Assembly (NCBI GenBank): GCA_020850325.1
Contig: JADZEW010000016.1
Location: 62,001-126,000, forward strand
Direction of reading: 5' to 3'
Source of the DNA: Methanoregulaceae archaeon
GTDB lineage: Bacteria; Armatimonadota; Fimbriimonadia; Fimbriimonadales; Fimbriimonadaceae
DNA: 64,000 nucleotides
Under the pieces are notes generated by a model, which worked only from the letters and a program-made list of their open reading frames with translations, was not told the DNA's origin and did no database searches. Of this stretch, positions 50,824-59,039 are shown one piece after another (position 1 is the stretch's first letter; each line of letters begins with the position of its first letter). Made by a program: the position numbers and the translations under genes.

Positions 50824-53217
50824 ATGACCGAACTAGACCCGAACAACCTCGTCTCACCGCCCAGTTGGTCCCTCGCTCTGGGTACAGGTTGTCGAGCCCT
50901 CGTCATCGCCGCCGCTCTGTTCTTTGCGATCTCGGCCCTCGCCTGGTACATCAGTCCGCGCAAGCAGTCTCTCGAACGCGTGGGCGCTTGGTCTTTCACC
51001 CTCGGGTGCCTTTCGCTCTTCGGCACCTTCCTTGGGCTCGCGACGCTCTTTGTCGCCAATCGATTTGAATACGAATACGTGTGGGGACACGCCGACACCA
51101 AGAACGCGGTTCCTTATCGCATCGCAGGCATCTGGTCGGGTCAAGAGGGAAGCTTCCTGCTTTGGGCCGTCTGTGCGGCCGTCTTCGGCGTTCTCGCCGT
51201 TCGGCACGCCCAGAACTTACGACGATGGTTCAGCATTGTCTATGCGCTGTTCCTGGGCGCGCTCTCGAACATCCTGGCCTTCGAGTCGCCGTTTGACTTG
51301 AACAAGTTCGAGGGTACGCCCTTTGTCCCCGTCGAGGGCATGGGACTTGCCCCATCGTTGCAGAACTACTGGGTGACGATCCACCCCCCGACGATCTTCC
51401 TCGGATTTGGATCGCTCACGGTTCTTTTCGCCCTCGCGATCGCCGCGTTGGTTCGGCGCGACTACGACGAGTGGTTGCCGATCGTGCGGCCCTGGGCCAT
51501 TATCTCGGCGACGCTGGTCGGCGTCGGTCTCTGCATGGGTGGATTCTGGGCCTACGAGACCCTTGGCTGGGGCGGCTTCTGGATGTGGGATCCGGTCGAA
51601 AACGTCAGCTTTGTCCCCTGGTGCTTTGTTGTCGCGCTCATCCACGGCATCATCGTCCAGTCGACGCGAAAGACCTGGAAGATCACGAACACGCTTCTCG
51701 CTTCACTCCCCTTCCTCGCTTTTGTTTACGGCACCTTCCTAACGCGTTCGGGCCTGCTTTCCGAGGCCAGCGTCCACAGCTTTGCCGAGATGGATCGCTC
51801 GGCCCTCAAACTGCTTGTGGCCGTCATGGGCGGCTCGGTGCTCGGTTTCTTGGGCCTGTGGACGGTTCGAGCCTTCCAGGCGCGCCGAAGTACGATGCAC
51901 GCCGATGAGCCGGGCGGCGTGTTCCGTCGGGAAGTCTTCTACATGATGGGCGCGCTGCTGCTGGTCCTCATGGGTCTCGCGACCGCGATCGGCATGAGCG
52001 TCCCCTTGGTCATGGCGCTCATGGGCCAGAAGCCCAAGGTCGTCGAGGAAGCGCTGTACCACCAGGTACTCCCCTACATCTTCATTCCGCTGATGCTGCT
52101 CATGGCGATAACGCCCTTCGTGAGTTGGCGATCCATGAAGCCGAAGGAGTTCTGGGGACGCTTCTACTCGATCGCCTGCATCGCGATCGGTCTAACCGGC
52201 ATCACCCTCTTCTTGACGGTCGTTACACCGGCCCGAACCCTCATCAACTTGAACCCGACCATCACCATGACCGGCGGTTACAAGGTCAAGGGGCTGATGT
52301 TCCTGTTGCTGCTGGTGGGCATCTGCTACATGGTGCTCGTCGCCAACACGTGGCGTGTCATCGAACTCGTCAAGCGCACAAAGATGGGCGTGATGTCGTT
52401 CATGTCGCACATCGGCATCGCGATCCTCATGGCGGGACTCATTGTCTCTCGCGGATTCGAGCAACATGATGAAACGGTGGTCATGCGAGATCACCCGGGG
52501 CGGCTACTCGGCTACGAAGTGCATTACAAGGGCATGACGTCCGATCTTGCGGATCGGAACAACCAAGTGCTCTTCGAACTCCGCGACCCGCACAAGAATG
52601 GTGAAGTTCTCTTCACGGCCAGTCCCGGCCTCTATAACGTGCGCCAGGGCGATCAAATGAACTCGATGGTCTGGCCGCACATTGAGCGCGGCATCCTCCA
52701 CGATGTCTACGTTTCGCTGGGTCCGCCTCAAGATCGTGCTAGCCAAGATGTGAACGTTCCCCTTGGTAAGTCAGTCAAACTCGGTGAGCTGACCCTAACT
52801 TACGAAGAGATGGTGCGCGAAGGGGAGATGGGCTCGAAGGGCACCCTTTTCGGAGCCAAGATCAAGGTTACTGGGCAAGGCCGTGACGACACGATCATTC
52901 CGAAGCTGGAAATCGGTACGGGAGGCGACACCGTGGAACACGCGGTCGAACTCGACCAGAACATGCAGCTCGTCATGACCGGCATGAATGCCGCAGACCG
53001 CTCGATAACCATTCGTGTGCAGCTCAACACTCCGATTTATCCCGTCGAGATCTTCCATAAGCCGCTCGTCGGGCTAGTTTGGCTGGGGACGGCGATCATG
53101 ACGATCGCCGGTTTCCTCGCCGCCGCTTATCGCCGATACCGCGGGCCGCGCCCAACCGATGTCTCAGATTCAAATGAGGCGAAATCGGAGGCCCCCCCGC
53201 TCGTCAAATCAATGTAA
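50824..53217 (+). CDS. ccmF: Cytochrome c maturation protein CcmF
   Basis: A 797-residue membrane protein, heme lyase of the system I pathway. The WWD domain (GWGGFWMWDPVENVSF) and the flanking histidines (TIHPPTIFLG; ASVHSFAEMD) are clear, with about 14-15 helices and a ~150-residue C-terminal periplasmic region. It is longer than the ~650-residue E. coli protein. It lies within the cytochrome cluster, away from ccmABCD. CcmG and CcmH are not in the window. Confidence 0.95.
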   Translation: MTELDPNNLVSPPSWSLALGTGCRALVIAAALFFAISALAWYISPRKQSLERVGAWSFTLGCLSLFGTFLGLATLFVANRFEYEYVWGHADTKNAVPYRIAGIWSGQEGSFLLWAVCAAVFGVLAVRHAQNLRRWFSIVYALFLGALSNILAFESPFDLNKFEGTPFVPVEGMGLAPSLQNYWVTIHPPTIFLGFGSLTVLFALAIAALVRRDYDEWLPIVRPWAIISATLVGVGLCMGGFWAYETLGWGGFWMWDPVENVSFVPWCFVVALIHGIIVQSTRKTWKITNTLLASLPFLAFVYGTFLTRSGLLSEASVHSFAEMDRSALKLLVAVMGGSVLGFLGLWTVRAFQARRSTMHADEPGGVFRREVFYMMGALLLVLMGLATAIGMSVPLVMALMGQKPKVVEEALYHQVLPYIFIPLMLLMAITPFVSWRSMKPKEFWGRFYSIACIAIGLTGITLFLTVVTPARTLINLNPTITMTGGYKVKGLMFLLLLVGICYMVLVANTWRVIELVKRTKMGVMSFMSHIGIAILMAGLIVSRGFEQHDETVVMRDHPGRLLGYEVHYKGMTSDLADRNNQVLFELRDPHKNGEVLFTASPGLYNVRQGDQMNSMVWPHIERGILHDVYVSLGPPQDRASQDVNVPLGKSVKLGELTLTYEEMVREGEMGSKGTLFGAKIKVTGQGRDDTIIPKLEIGTGGDTVEHAVELDQNMQLVMTGMNAADRSITIRVQLNTPIYPVEIFHKPLVGLVWLGTAIMTIAGFLAAAYRRYRGPRPTDVSDSNEAKSEAPPLVKSM

Positions 53218-53227
53218 GGAGAAAATG

Positions 53228-53554
53228 ATGAAACGACTACTCACCGTCAGCATGATCGCCGGCCTCGGAGCTCTCGCGATGGCGTTTGCCCCGATTGGTA
53301 AGGCCTTTGACGACCACTACAAGGTCGCGAAGGACTCGGGCCTGAAGAAGGCGGCATGCGCTGTCTGCCACGTGTCACCCAAGGGGGGCAAACTCAATCC
53401 CTACGGGCTCGATATGCAGGCCGAGATGAAGAAGGCTAAGTCCAAGAAGCTGACGCCGGCTATTCTCAAGGAGCTCGAGAACCTCGACTCCGACAAGGAC
53501 GGCAAGAAGAACATCGACGAAATCAAGGCTGACAGCAACCCTGGTCTCAAGTAA
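53228..53554 (+). CDS. Small monoheme cytochrome-like protein with EF-hand-like loop
   Basis: A roughly 108-residue exported protein: signal to about residue 26 (MAFAPIGKAF), one CxxCH (CAVCH), and a C-terminal LDSDKDGKKNIDEI with the D-x-D-x-D-G pattern of a calcium-binding loop. AAGGAG lies six bases before ATG 53228 (53225 is the adjacent alternative). A likely soluble periplasmic electron carrier or dockerin-like helper. Confidence 0.75.
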   Translation: MKRLLTVSMIAGLGALAMAFAPIGKAFDDHYKVAKDSGLKKAACAVCHVSPKGGKLNPYGLDMQAEMKKAKSKKLTPAILKELENLDSDKDGKKNIDEIKADSNPGLK

Positions 53555-53575
53555 ATGAACTTCAGGAGGGGTGGA

Positions 53576-55531
53576 ATGCGTAACTCAGAGCAATCTTCGC
53601 TGATCAAGCGGCTCATGCTCCCTATTGGGCGTCGCGTTCTGCCCCTCCTTCTCGCTACTGTGCCGTTTGTCTTGGTCGGTGTGTTTGCCCAAGACCTGTT
53701 AGCGCAACCCGATAAGAACCTCGTCCAAGAGCGGTCAGAGACGAACCAGGCCTGCATGGGCTGTCACGATCCGGAAACCGAATCGGCTCCCGCCGTACAC
53801 ATGGCGGCTCTGGACAAGTCCCCCCACAAAGACCTGGACTGCACCAGCTGCCACTCCAGCTTTACGCCTGAGTATCCGCACACGGATGAGATGAAGGCGG
53901 AGAAGCCGGATTGTGCCTCTTGCCACCCCGACGCCGCCGATGCCTTGATGCTGAGCGTCCACGGCAAGATCGAGAACTTCCCCGAAGATGCCCCGACCTG
54001 CATCTCCTGCCACACGACCGGCACCGACCCGCACGCGGTGGTTCGCCCCAGCGAAGGCACTCGCAAAGAGCGAGTCAAGCTGTGCTCCTCGTGCCACAAC
54101 GATATCGCCAAGATGGAGCGACACGAGGTCGATACCGACGCCGTGCCCTCCTACGAGGCCAGTTTCCACGGTAAGGCCCTCCTGCGATTTGGTCGCGAAG
54201 ACACCGCGATCTGTACCGATTGTCATACCGGCCACAGCGTATTGGCATCCTCCGAACCGGAGTCGACCACCCATCGCGAAAACCTGACGAAGACGTGCGG
54301 CCAAGCTGGTTGCCACGTTGGCGCGACGATGAACTTCGCGAACTCGGGCTTCAGCCACCTGCACATCACGGTGAAGAATGACCCGCTTCTGACCGCGACC
54401 GAGTGGTTCTTCAAGATTCTCACCTTTGGCGTCCTCGGACTCCTGCTGCTCGGCATCTTGTTCGACATGCGGGTGGCACTCTTTGGCAAGAAGCCCCCCG
54501 GGGTCTCTCCGCCGGTGGTGGTCTTTGTCGCGCTCGGCTTTGCGACGCTGATCGCCTCGATCATGCTTGCCGTCTTCGCGAATCCCTTCGGCTACTACAC
54601 GACGATCGCCTCAGTTGGGTTCGGCATGCTAGCCGCAGGCACCCACATCGTCACCAAGAAGAAGAAGGCAAAGGTCGAGGGCGTCAAGAGATACCAGCGG
54701 TTTACGGTTTCCCAACGAATCCAGCACCTGCTGACGATCATCACCTTCACGCTGCTCGTGGTGACGGGCATGCCGATCCGCTACCCGAACAACGATTTCC
54801 TTCATGCCTTCTACATGTCGATGGGTGGCATGGAAGTGATGCAGGTCGTGCACCGCGGGGCCGCCATCGGCCTGATCGCGGTGTGGATCTACCACACGCT
54901 CGAGCTCTTGGTGCGGTGGAAGAAGGCTAACTTCAGTTTTGACTCGTGGACGATGTGGCCGCGAAAACGCGACATCAGCGACTTGGTGGGGACAGTCAAG
55001 TATCACTTGGGCAAGAGCCCGCACCCGCCGTCCTACGATCGCTTCCAGTTCCGCGAGAAGTTCGACTACTTCGCCGTCTACTGGGGCATGCCGATCATGG
55101 TCTTCTCCGGCCTCATCCTGTGGTTCCCGGTGTTCTTCGGCGGATTCTTGCCGGACACCGGCATTCCGCTGGCCTACATTGCTCACTCGGATGAATCAGT
55201 GCTCGCGTTCTTGACCATCGTTACGTGGCACTTCTACAACACGCACTTCAAACCGTCGAGTTTCCCGATGAACCCGGTCTTCATCACGGGCACGCTCACT
55301 GAGGAAGAAATGCGCGAAGAGCATGGCGATGAGTTGAAGCGCATCCAGGCGATGGAAGGCATAGCGTCGGATACCGCCGAGGCTGCCGCCGACGAAGTCG
55401 CCGAGGAGCCCACCGAGGAAGCCACGGACGTCGAGCAGGTAGAGGAGTCGGATGAATCTCCTGCCGCCACGGCCGATGAGCCGGTAGCCGACGGGGCGCA
55501 AGAGCCCACGGACGAAGAACGGAAGGATTAA
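53576..55531 (+). CDS. Heptaheme c / cytochrome b membrane fusion (CbcL-like)
   Basis: A 651-residue fusion. The exported N-terminal half has six CxxCH (CMGCH, CTSCH, CASCH, CISCH, CSSCH, CTDCH) and one CX4CH (CGQAGCH). The C-terminal half has about six membrane helices with heme-b-type histidines (RIQHLLTI; VHRGAAIGLIAVWIYHTLEL; VTWHFYNTHF). It ends in FPMNPVFITGTLTEEEM and an E/D-rich tail of about 70 residues. The layout is that of CbcL-type quinol oxidases. GGAGG six bases upstream of ATG 53576 sets the start. Confidence 0.88.
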   Translation: MRNSEQSSLIKRLMLPIGRRVLPLLLATVPFVLVGVFAQDLLAQPDKNLVQERSETNQACMGCHDPETESAPAVHMAALDKSPHKDLDCTSCHSSFTPEYPHTDEMKAEKPDCASCHPDAADALMLSVHGKIENFPEDAPTCISCHTTGTDPHAVVRPSEGTRKERVKLCSSCHNDIAKMERHEVDTDAVPSYEASFHGKALLRFGREDTAICTDCHTGHSVLASSEPESTTHRENLTKTCGQAGCHVGATMNFANSGFSHLHITVKNDPLLTATEWFFKILTFGVLGLLLLGILFDMRVALFGKKPPGVSPPVVVFVALGFATLIASIMLAVFANPFGYYTTIASVGFGMLAAGTHIVTKKKKAKVEGVKRYQRFTVSQRIQHLLTIITFTLLVVTGMPIRYPNNDFLHAFYMSMGGMEVMQVVHRGAAIGLIAVWIYHTLELLVRWKKANFSFDSWTMWPRKRDISDLVGTVKYHLGKSPHPPSYDRFQFREKFDYFAVYWGMPIMVFSGLILWFPVFFGGFLPDTGIPLAYIAHSDESVLAFLTIVTWHFYNTHFKPSSFPMNPVFITGTLTEEEMREEHGDELKRIQAMEGIASDTAEAAADEVAEEPTEEATDVEQVEESDESPAATADEPVADGAQEPTDEERKD

Positions 55532-55545
55532 GACAGAGAGACATT

Positions 55546-55938
55546 ATGAGACAAGGTGCATTGATTTCTGGAGTCGTCGCCCTCGTGGCGACCGTGGGGC
55601 TGACGACGGTGTTCGTCCAGAACGCCAGCCCTTACGTCACTATCAAAGAGGCCGCTGCGCAAAGCCGCGACGTCCACGTCGTGGGGCAGCTTGTTCCCGG
55701 GTCGCTGTCGTTGAACACCCTCGGCCGCGAGACCCGCTTCGTGCTGAAGGATGAGACCGGGGAGATTCCGGTGGTGTACACCGGCCCTCCGCAGTCCAAC
55801 CTCGCGTCGGCGACGCAAGTGGTGGTCATCGGCTACCACGAGAACGGATCGTTCCATTCGAAGCAGATGCTCGTGAAGTGTCCTTCGAAGTACGAGAGCG
55901 AGAAGGACGCCGCCTCGAAAGTAAAGACTCCGGCGTAG
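55546..55938 (+). CDS. ccmE: Cytochrome c maturation protein CcmE (CxxxY type)
   Basis: A 130-residue membrane-anchored OB-fold heme chaperone: one N-terminal helix, GQLVPGSLSL, then FVLKDETGEIPVVYTG. At the heme-binding position the usual His is replaced: C112-P-S-K-Y116, the CxxxY variant described for archaea and some sulfate reducers. It lies 14 bp after the CbcL-like gene and closes the cluster. Confidence 0.85.
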   Translation: MRQGALISGVVALVATVGLTTVFVQNASPYVTIKEAAAQSRDVHVVGQLVPGSLSLNTLGRETRFVLKDETGEIPVVYTGPPQSNLASATQVVVIGYHENGSFHSKQMLVKCPSKYESEKDAASKVKTPA

Positions 55939-55948
55939 GGGATTGCGC

Positions 55949-56001
55949 GGGTTGGCTCGGCTTGCTCGGGATGAAGCAAACCCAAGCCTTCGAGCCAACC
56001 C
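55949..56001. terminator. Hairpin between convergent ccmE and SUF-associated gene
   Basis: GGGTTGGCTCG (55949) and CGAGCCAACCC (55991) form an 11-pair stem with an inner GCTTG/CAAGC stem, placed between two stop codons. It may end transcription in both directions, though no T-tract is present. Related GGTTGGCTCGG words occur at about 28940. Confidence 0.5.
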
Positions 56002-56011
56002 AGTGAAGTCC

Positions 56012-56353
56012 CTACTTCCCTTTGAGCGTGAAACTTGTGCCGCAACCGCAGCTGCGGGCGGCGTTGGGGTTGTCAAAGCGGAAGCCGCCGCCAATCAAGT
56101 TACCGGTGTACTCGATCTCAGTCCCCTGCAGGATCTCCGCCGAGCGCGGATCGCACACCAGGGTCACCCCTTCCTCGACCTCGCAGACCAGATCGTTTTC
56201 GCGCGGCAGGTCCTCGGGCCGCATCATGTACTCGAATCCCGAGCAACCGCCCCCCTTCACCCCGATACGGAGGATCGACTTGTCTTGCCGCTTGAGAAGG
56301 TGCCGCACCCGAACGAGCGCTGTTTCGGTCAGTCGATAGGGAAAATCGCTCAC
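56012..56353 (-). CDS. Iron-sulfur cluster carrier, IscA/SufA/ErpA family
   Basis: A 113-residue A-type carrier with the three ligand cysteines C37 (GGCSGFEY), C102 and C104 (SCGCGTSF). It starts at GTG 56353 in a GTGA overlap with the Rrf2 gene; the frame is open further upstream but not conserved. It is the last gene of the suf operon. Confidence 0.92.
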   Translation of the reverse strand: MSDFPYRLTETALVRVRHLLKRQDKSILRIGVKGGGCSGFEYMMRPEDLPRENDLVCEVEEGVTLVCDPRSAEILQGTEIEYTGNLIGGGFRFDNPNAARSCGCGTSFTLKGK

Positions 56354-56817
56354 TCGGTCCGCCCTCGGATGCCCGCCGGCACGGCGCCCATCACGGTCAC
56401 TGGCACTTCCGGCTCGTCGCGAATGATGTCGGCGAGTGAAATCTCGTCCAACACCGAATCCACCGCGTCTTGCACTCGCGACCACAACGAGCGGATCGTA
56501 CACGCGAACGAGTGCGCGCACACATCGCCCTTGCCACTGTGTTTCCCGCAGAACTCCTCGTCGTAAAGTCGGCCACCCAGGTGGGCGAGCGCTTCGTTGA
56601 CGCTGATCTGCTCGGCCGGGCGAGCGAGTGCGTAGCCGCCGGTTTGTCCGCGCGTACTGGTCACGAACTCTCCCTTGCGCAAGATCATGAGCAGCTTCGC
56701 GACGTGGGCTTCGGTCAGCCCTTCGCGCCGGCTAATCTCGGGAATCGTGATCCCTTCCTTGCGGCCGACTGCCACCAGACACCGCAACCCGTACTCTTCT
56801 TGCGCAGAAAACTTCAT
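56350..56817 (-). CDS. Rrf2-family regulator (IscR/SufR-like)
   Basis: A 155-residue winged-helix protein (MKFSAQEEYGLRCLV; TSTRGQTGGYALARP). Three cysteines after the recognition wing (C90, C100, C106) could hold a [2Fe-2S] or [4Fe-4S] cluster, so it likely senses Fe-S status. It lies inside the suf operon and probably controls it; a dyad near the sufS start is a candidate operator. Confidence 0.9.
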   Translation of the reverse strand: MKFSAQEEYGLRCLVAVGRKEGITIPEISRREGLTEAHVAKLLMILRKGEFVTSTRGQTGGYALARPAEQISVNEALAHLGGRLYDEEFCGKHSGKGDVCAHSFACTIRSLWSRVQDAVDSVLDEISLADIIRDEPEVPVTVMGAVPAGIRGRTE

Positions 56818-57180
56818 CTACATCAGCCCCAGCATCAGTTTGACGTCTTCCGACATCCGATCAAGGGTGAACGGCGGATCCCAAGTGAGTTCGACCGTCA
56901 CCTTTCCTACGCCAGGAGTCTGGCTTGCCGCCATCTCGACTTCGCCAGGAAGCGACCCGGCTACCGGGCACGCGGGCGACGTCAGGGTCATGACGATGTG
57001 CGCCGATGCATCGTCGGCGATGATGATGTCGTAGATCAGGCCCAGATCGTACACGTTCACCGGAATCTCCGGGTCGTAGACCTGGCGAATCTGCTCCACG
57101 ATTTCGCTCTCGAGCACGCGTTTCTGAATCGGGTTCAGCGGCGCCGCTGCGGTTGGGGTCGGTTCGATGGGTTTGGGCAT
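56818..57180 (-). CDS. MIP18/SufT-like protein (DUF59)
   Basis: A 120-residue protein with a DUF59 core: VYDPEIPVNVYDLGLIYD, then MTLTSPACP with the conserved Cys, and LTWDPPFTLDRMSED. Family members help mature Fe-S proteins. It is 3 bp downstream of sufU and 0 bp upstream of the Rrf2 gene. Confidence 0.9.
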   Translation of the reverse strand: MPKPIEPTPTAAAPLNPIQKRVLESEIVEQIRQVYDPEIPVNVYDLGLIYDIIIADDASAHIVMTLTSPACPVAGSLPGEVEMAASQTPGVGKVTVELTWDPPFTLDRMSEDVKLMLGLM

Positions 57181-57183
57181 GGG

Positions 57184-57630
57184 TTACTCCGTCGAGACGC
57201 GGCCGTCTCCCGCAAGCGCGGCGTGAAGGGTGTGCCAGGCAAGGGTCGCACACTTAACCCGCATCGGATACTCGCGGACCCCAGCGAAGGCCTGGAGCTT
57301 GTCCAGCCCGTCTTCGGGAAAGCCCTCGATCGCCGCGTCGTCGGTAAGCATCGCGTGGAAGCGCTGGAAGATCGCCTCCGCCTCCTCGACCGTCCGCCCA
57401 CGAAGGGCTTCCGTCATGAGCGAGGCGCTCGCGGTCGAGATCGCGCACCCTTGCCCGACAAAGCTCACATCCTCGACGATGCCGTCTCGCACCACCGCGT
57501 ACACGTGGATCTGATCGCCGCACAGCGGGTTGTGACCGTCAGCTTCGTGGCTCGGATGCTCGATCACCCGGCGGTTGCGGGGGGCTCGGTTGTGGTCGAG
57601 AATCAAGTCCTGATAAAGCTCGCTCATCAT
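57184..57630 (-). CDS. sufU: SufU-type sulfur transfer / scaffold protein
   Basis: A 148-residue NifU-N-like protein with C37 (NPLCGDQI), C62 (GCAIS) and C127 (KCATLAW), and the 18-20-residue insert typical of SufU. SufU accepts sulfur from SufS using a zinc site. ATG 57630 overlaps the sufS stop (ATGA). Confidence 0.93.
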   Translation of the reverse strand: MMSELYQDLILDHNRAPRNRRVIEHPSHEADGHNPLCGDQIHVYAVVRDGIVEDVSFVGQGCAISTASASLMTEALRGRTVEEAEAIFQRFHAMLTDDAAIEGFPEDGLDKLQAFAGVREYPMRVKCATLAWHTLHAALAGDGRVSTE

Positions 57631-58853
57631 AGGCCGAACACCTCCCGGACCCGGCGCAGAGCCGAGGCAAGCACATCGATGTCTTCCCGGGTGTTGTAGA
57701 GCGCGAGCGAGGCCCGCGCAGTTGCCGCCACCCCCAGACGCGCCATCAGTGGCTGGCAACAATGGTGCCCGGCGCGCACCGCTACGCCCTCGCTGTCGAG
57801 AATCGTGCCGATGTCGTGCGGGTGAACGTCGGCCATTGTGAAGCTGATCGTGCCCGCCTTGCCGGGGGCGGTGCCGTGGATCTTGAGTCCGGGAATCTCG
57901 CTGAGCCGTTCGTGTGTGTACAGCGTCAGTTCCGACTCCAAGTGGTGGGCATCTTCGAGCCGAGGCGAGAGGAACTCGATCGCCGCACCGAGGCCGATCG
58001 CATCGGCAATGTTCGGGGTGCCGGGCTCGAACTTGTCGGGAAGAGCCGCGTAGGTGGTCTTCTCGAAAGTCACCGAGCGGATCATGCCTCCGCCGAGTTG
58101 ATAGGGCGGCATGGCGTCGAGCAGTTCGCGGCGCCCGTACAGCGCTCCGATTCCGGTAGGGCCATACATCTTGTGGCTGGCCATGGTGTAGAAGTCGACT
58201 CCGGCGGCCTGAACATCCATCCTCAGGTGGCCAAGCGCCTGGGCTCCATCGACGAGCACCTTGGCTCCGACCGCGTGCGCCATCTGGGTGATCTCCAGGA
58301 TCGGGTTAACCGTACCCAGCACGTTGCTGACGTGGGTGACGCCCACCATCTTCACGCGCTCGTCGAGCAACTTCGCCATCGCTTCCATATCCAGCGAGCC
58401 GTCGTCAAGAATCGGCACAACAATGATCTCGGCACCCGTTTGTTGCGCGACCACCTGCCATGGAACGATGTTCGCGTGATGCTCCATCTCGGTAAGCATG
58501 ATGCGATCGCCGGGTTGCAGGAACGTGCGTCCCCAACTCGCGGCGACGAGGTTGATCGCCTCGGTGCTGCCTTTCGTGAAGACGACTTCGGCATCCTCCC
58601 GAGCGTTGATGAACCCTTGGAGCAGTCTTCGGGCGTGCTCAAACTGATCGGTGGCGCGCTGGCTGAGGGCATGGACGCCCCGGTGGACGTTCGCGTGGGA
58701 GTGGCGGTAGTAGTCGCTGATCGTGTCGATGACGACATCCGGCTTCTGGGTCGACGCCGCGTTGTCGAGATAAACCAGCCGTTTCCCGCGGATGGTTTCC
58801 TTAAGGATGGGGAATTGTTCTCGAGTCGATTCAAGCGCGGCAAGAGCCATCAC
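57627..58853 (-). CDS. sufS: Cysteine desulfurase SufS
   Basis: A 408-residue PLP enzyme taking sulfur from cysteine. PLP lysine K228 (MASHKMYG), catalytic cysteine in GHHCCQPLM (C365, followed by an extra C366), and the VYLDNAASTQKP opening. First gene of the operon sufS-sufU-sufT-rrf2-iscA. SufB, SufC and SufD are absent from the window. Confidence 0.95.
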   Translation of the reverse strand: MMALAALESTREQFPILKETIRGKRLVYLDNAASTQKPDVVIDTISDYYRHSHANVHRGVHALSQRATDQFEHARRLLQGFINAREDAEVVFTKGSTEAINLVAASWGRTFLQPGDRIMLTEMEHHANIVPWQVVAQQTGAEIIVVPILDDGSLDMEAMAKLLDERVKMVGVTHVSNVLGTVNPILEITQMAHAVGAKVLVDGAQALGHLRMDVQAAGVDFYTMASHKMYGPTGIGALYGRRELLDAMPPYQLGGGMIRSVTFEKTTYAALPDKFEPGTPNIADAIGLGAAIEFLSPRLEDAHHLESELTLYTHERLSEIPGLKIHGTAPGKAGTISFTMADVHPHDIGTILDSEGVAVRAGHHCCQPLMARLGVAATARASLALYNTREDIDVLASALRRVREVFGL

Positions 58854-58857
58854 CCTA

Positions 58858-58880
58858 ATTGTACGCTTTTGTCAAGATTC
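58858..58880 (-). promoter_or_regulatory. Candidate Rrf2 operator / promoter of the suf operon
   Basis: On the reverse strand CTTGACA (58876-58870) and TACAAT (58863-58858) lie 6 nt apart, too close for one promoter. TTGAC and GTACAA form an imperfect dyad of the kind bound by Rrf2 proteins. It is only 5 bp before the sufS ATG. Confidence 0.3.
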
Positions 58881-58935
58881 ATGTCCCGAGATTGATTTGA
58901 GGATTGCGATTGGCCAATGGTGCTCCAATATCGAT

Positions 58936-58966
58936 GGCGCGGTACGACACCCCCGCGCACCTCGTG
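58936..58966. repeat. Repeat family D, copy 1
   Basis: The reverse complement matches 60409-60439 at 29 of 31 positions; similarity continues for roughly 50 bp further. The two copies point toward each other around the solute-binding protein gene. Confidence 0.7.
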
Positions 58967-59039
58967 ATTTAGACTCTATCCAGGCAACCTGAGCTACCCG
59001 AGCAAATCCAGGCCAGTTCCGGGCAAACCTAAGGCACCC

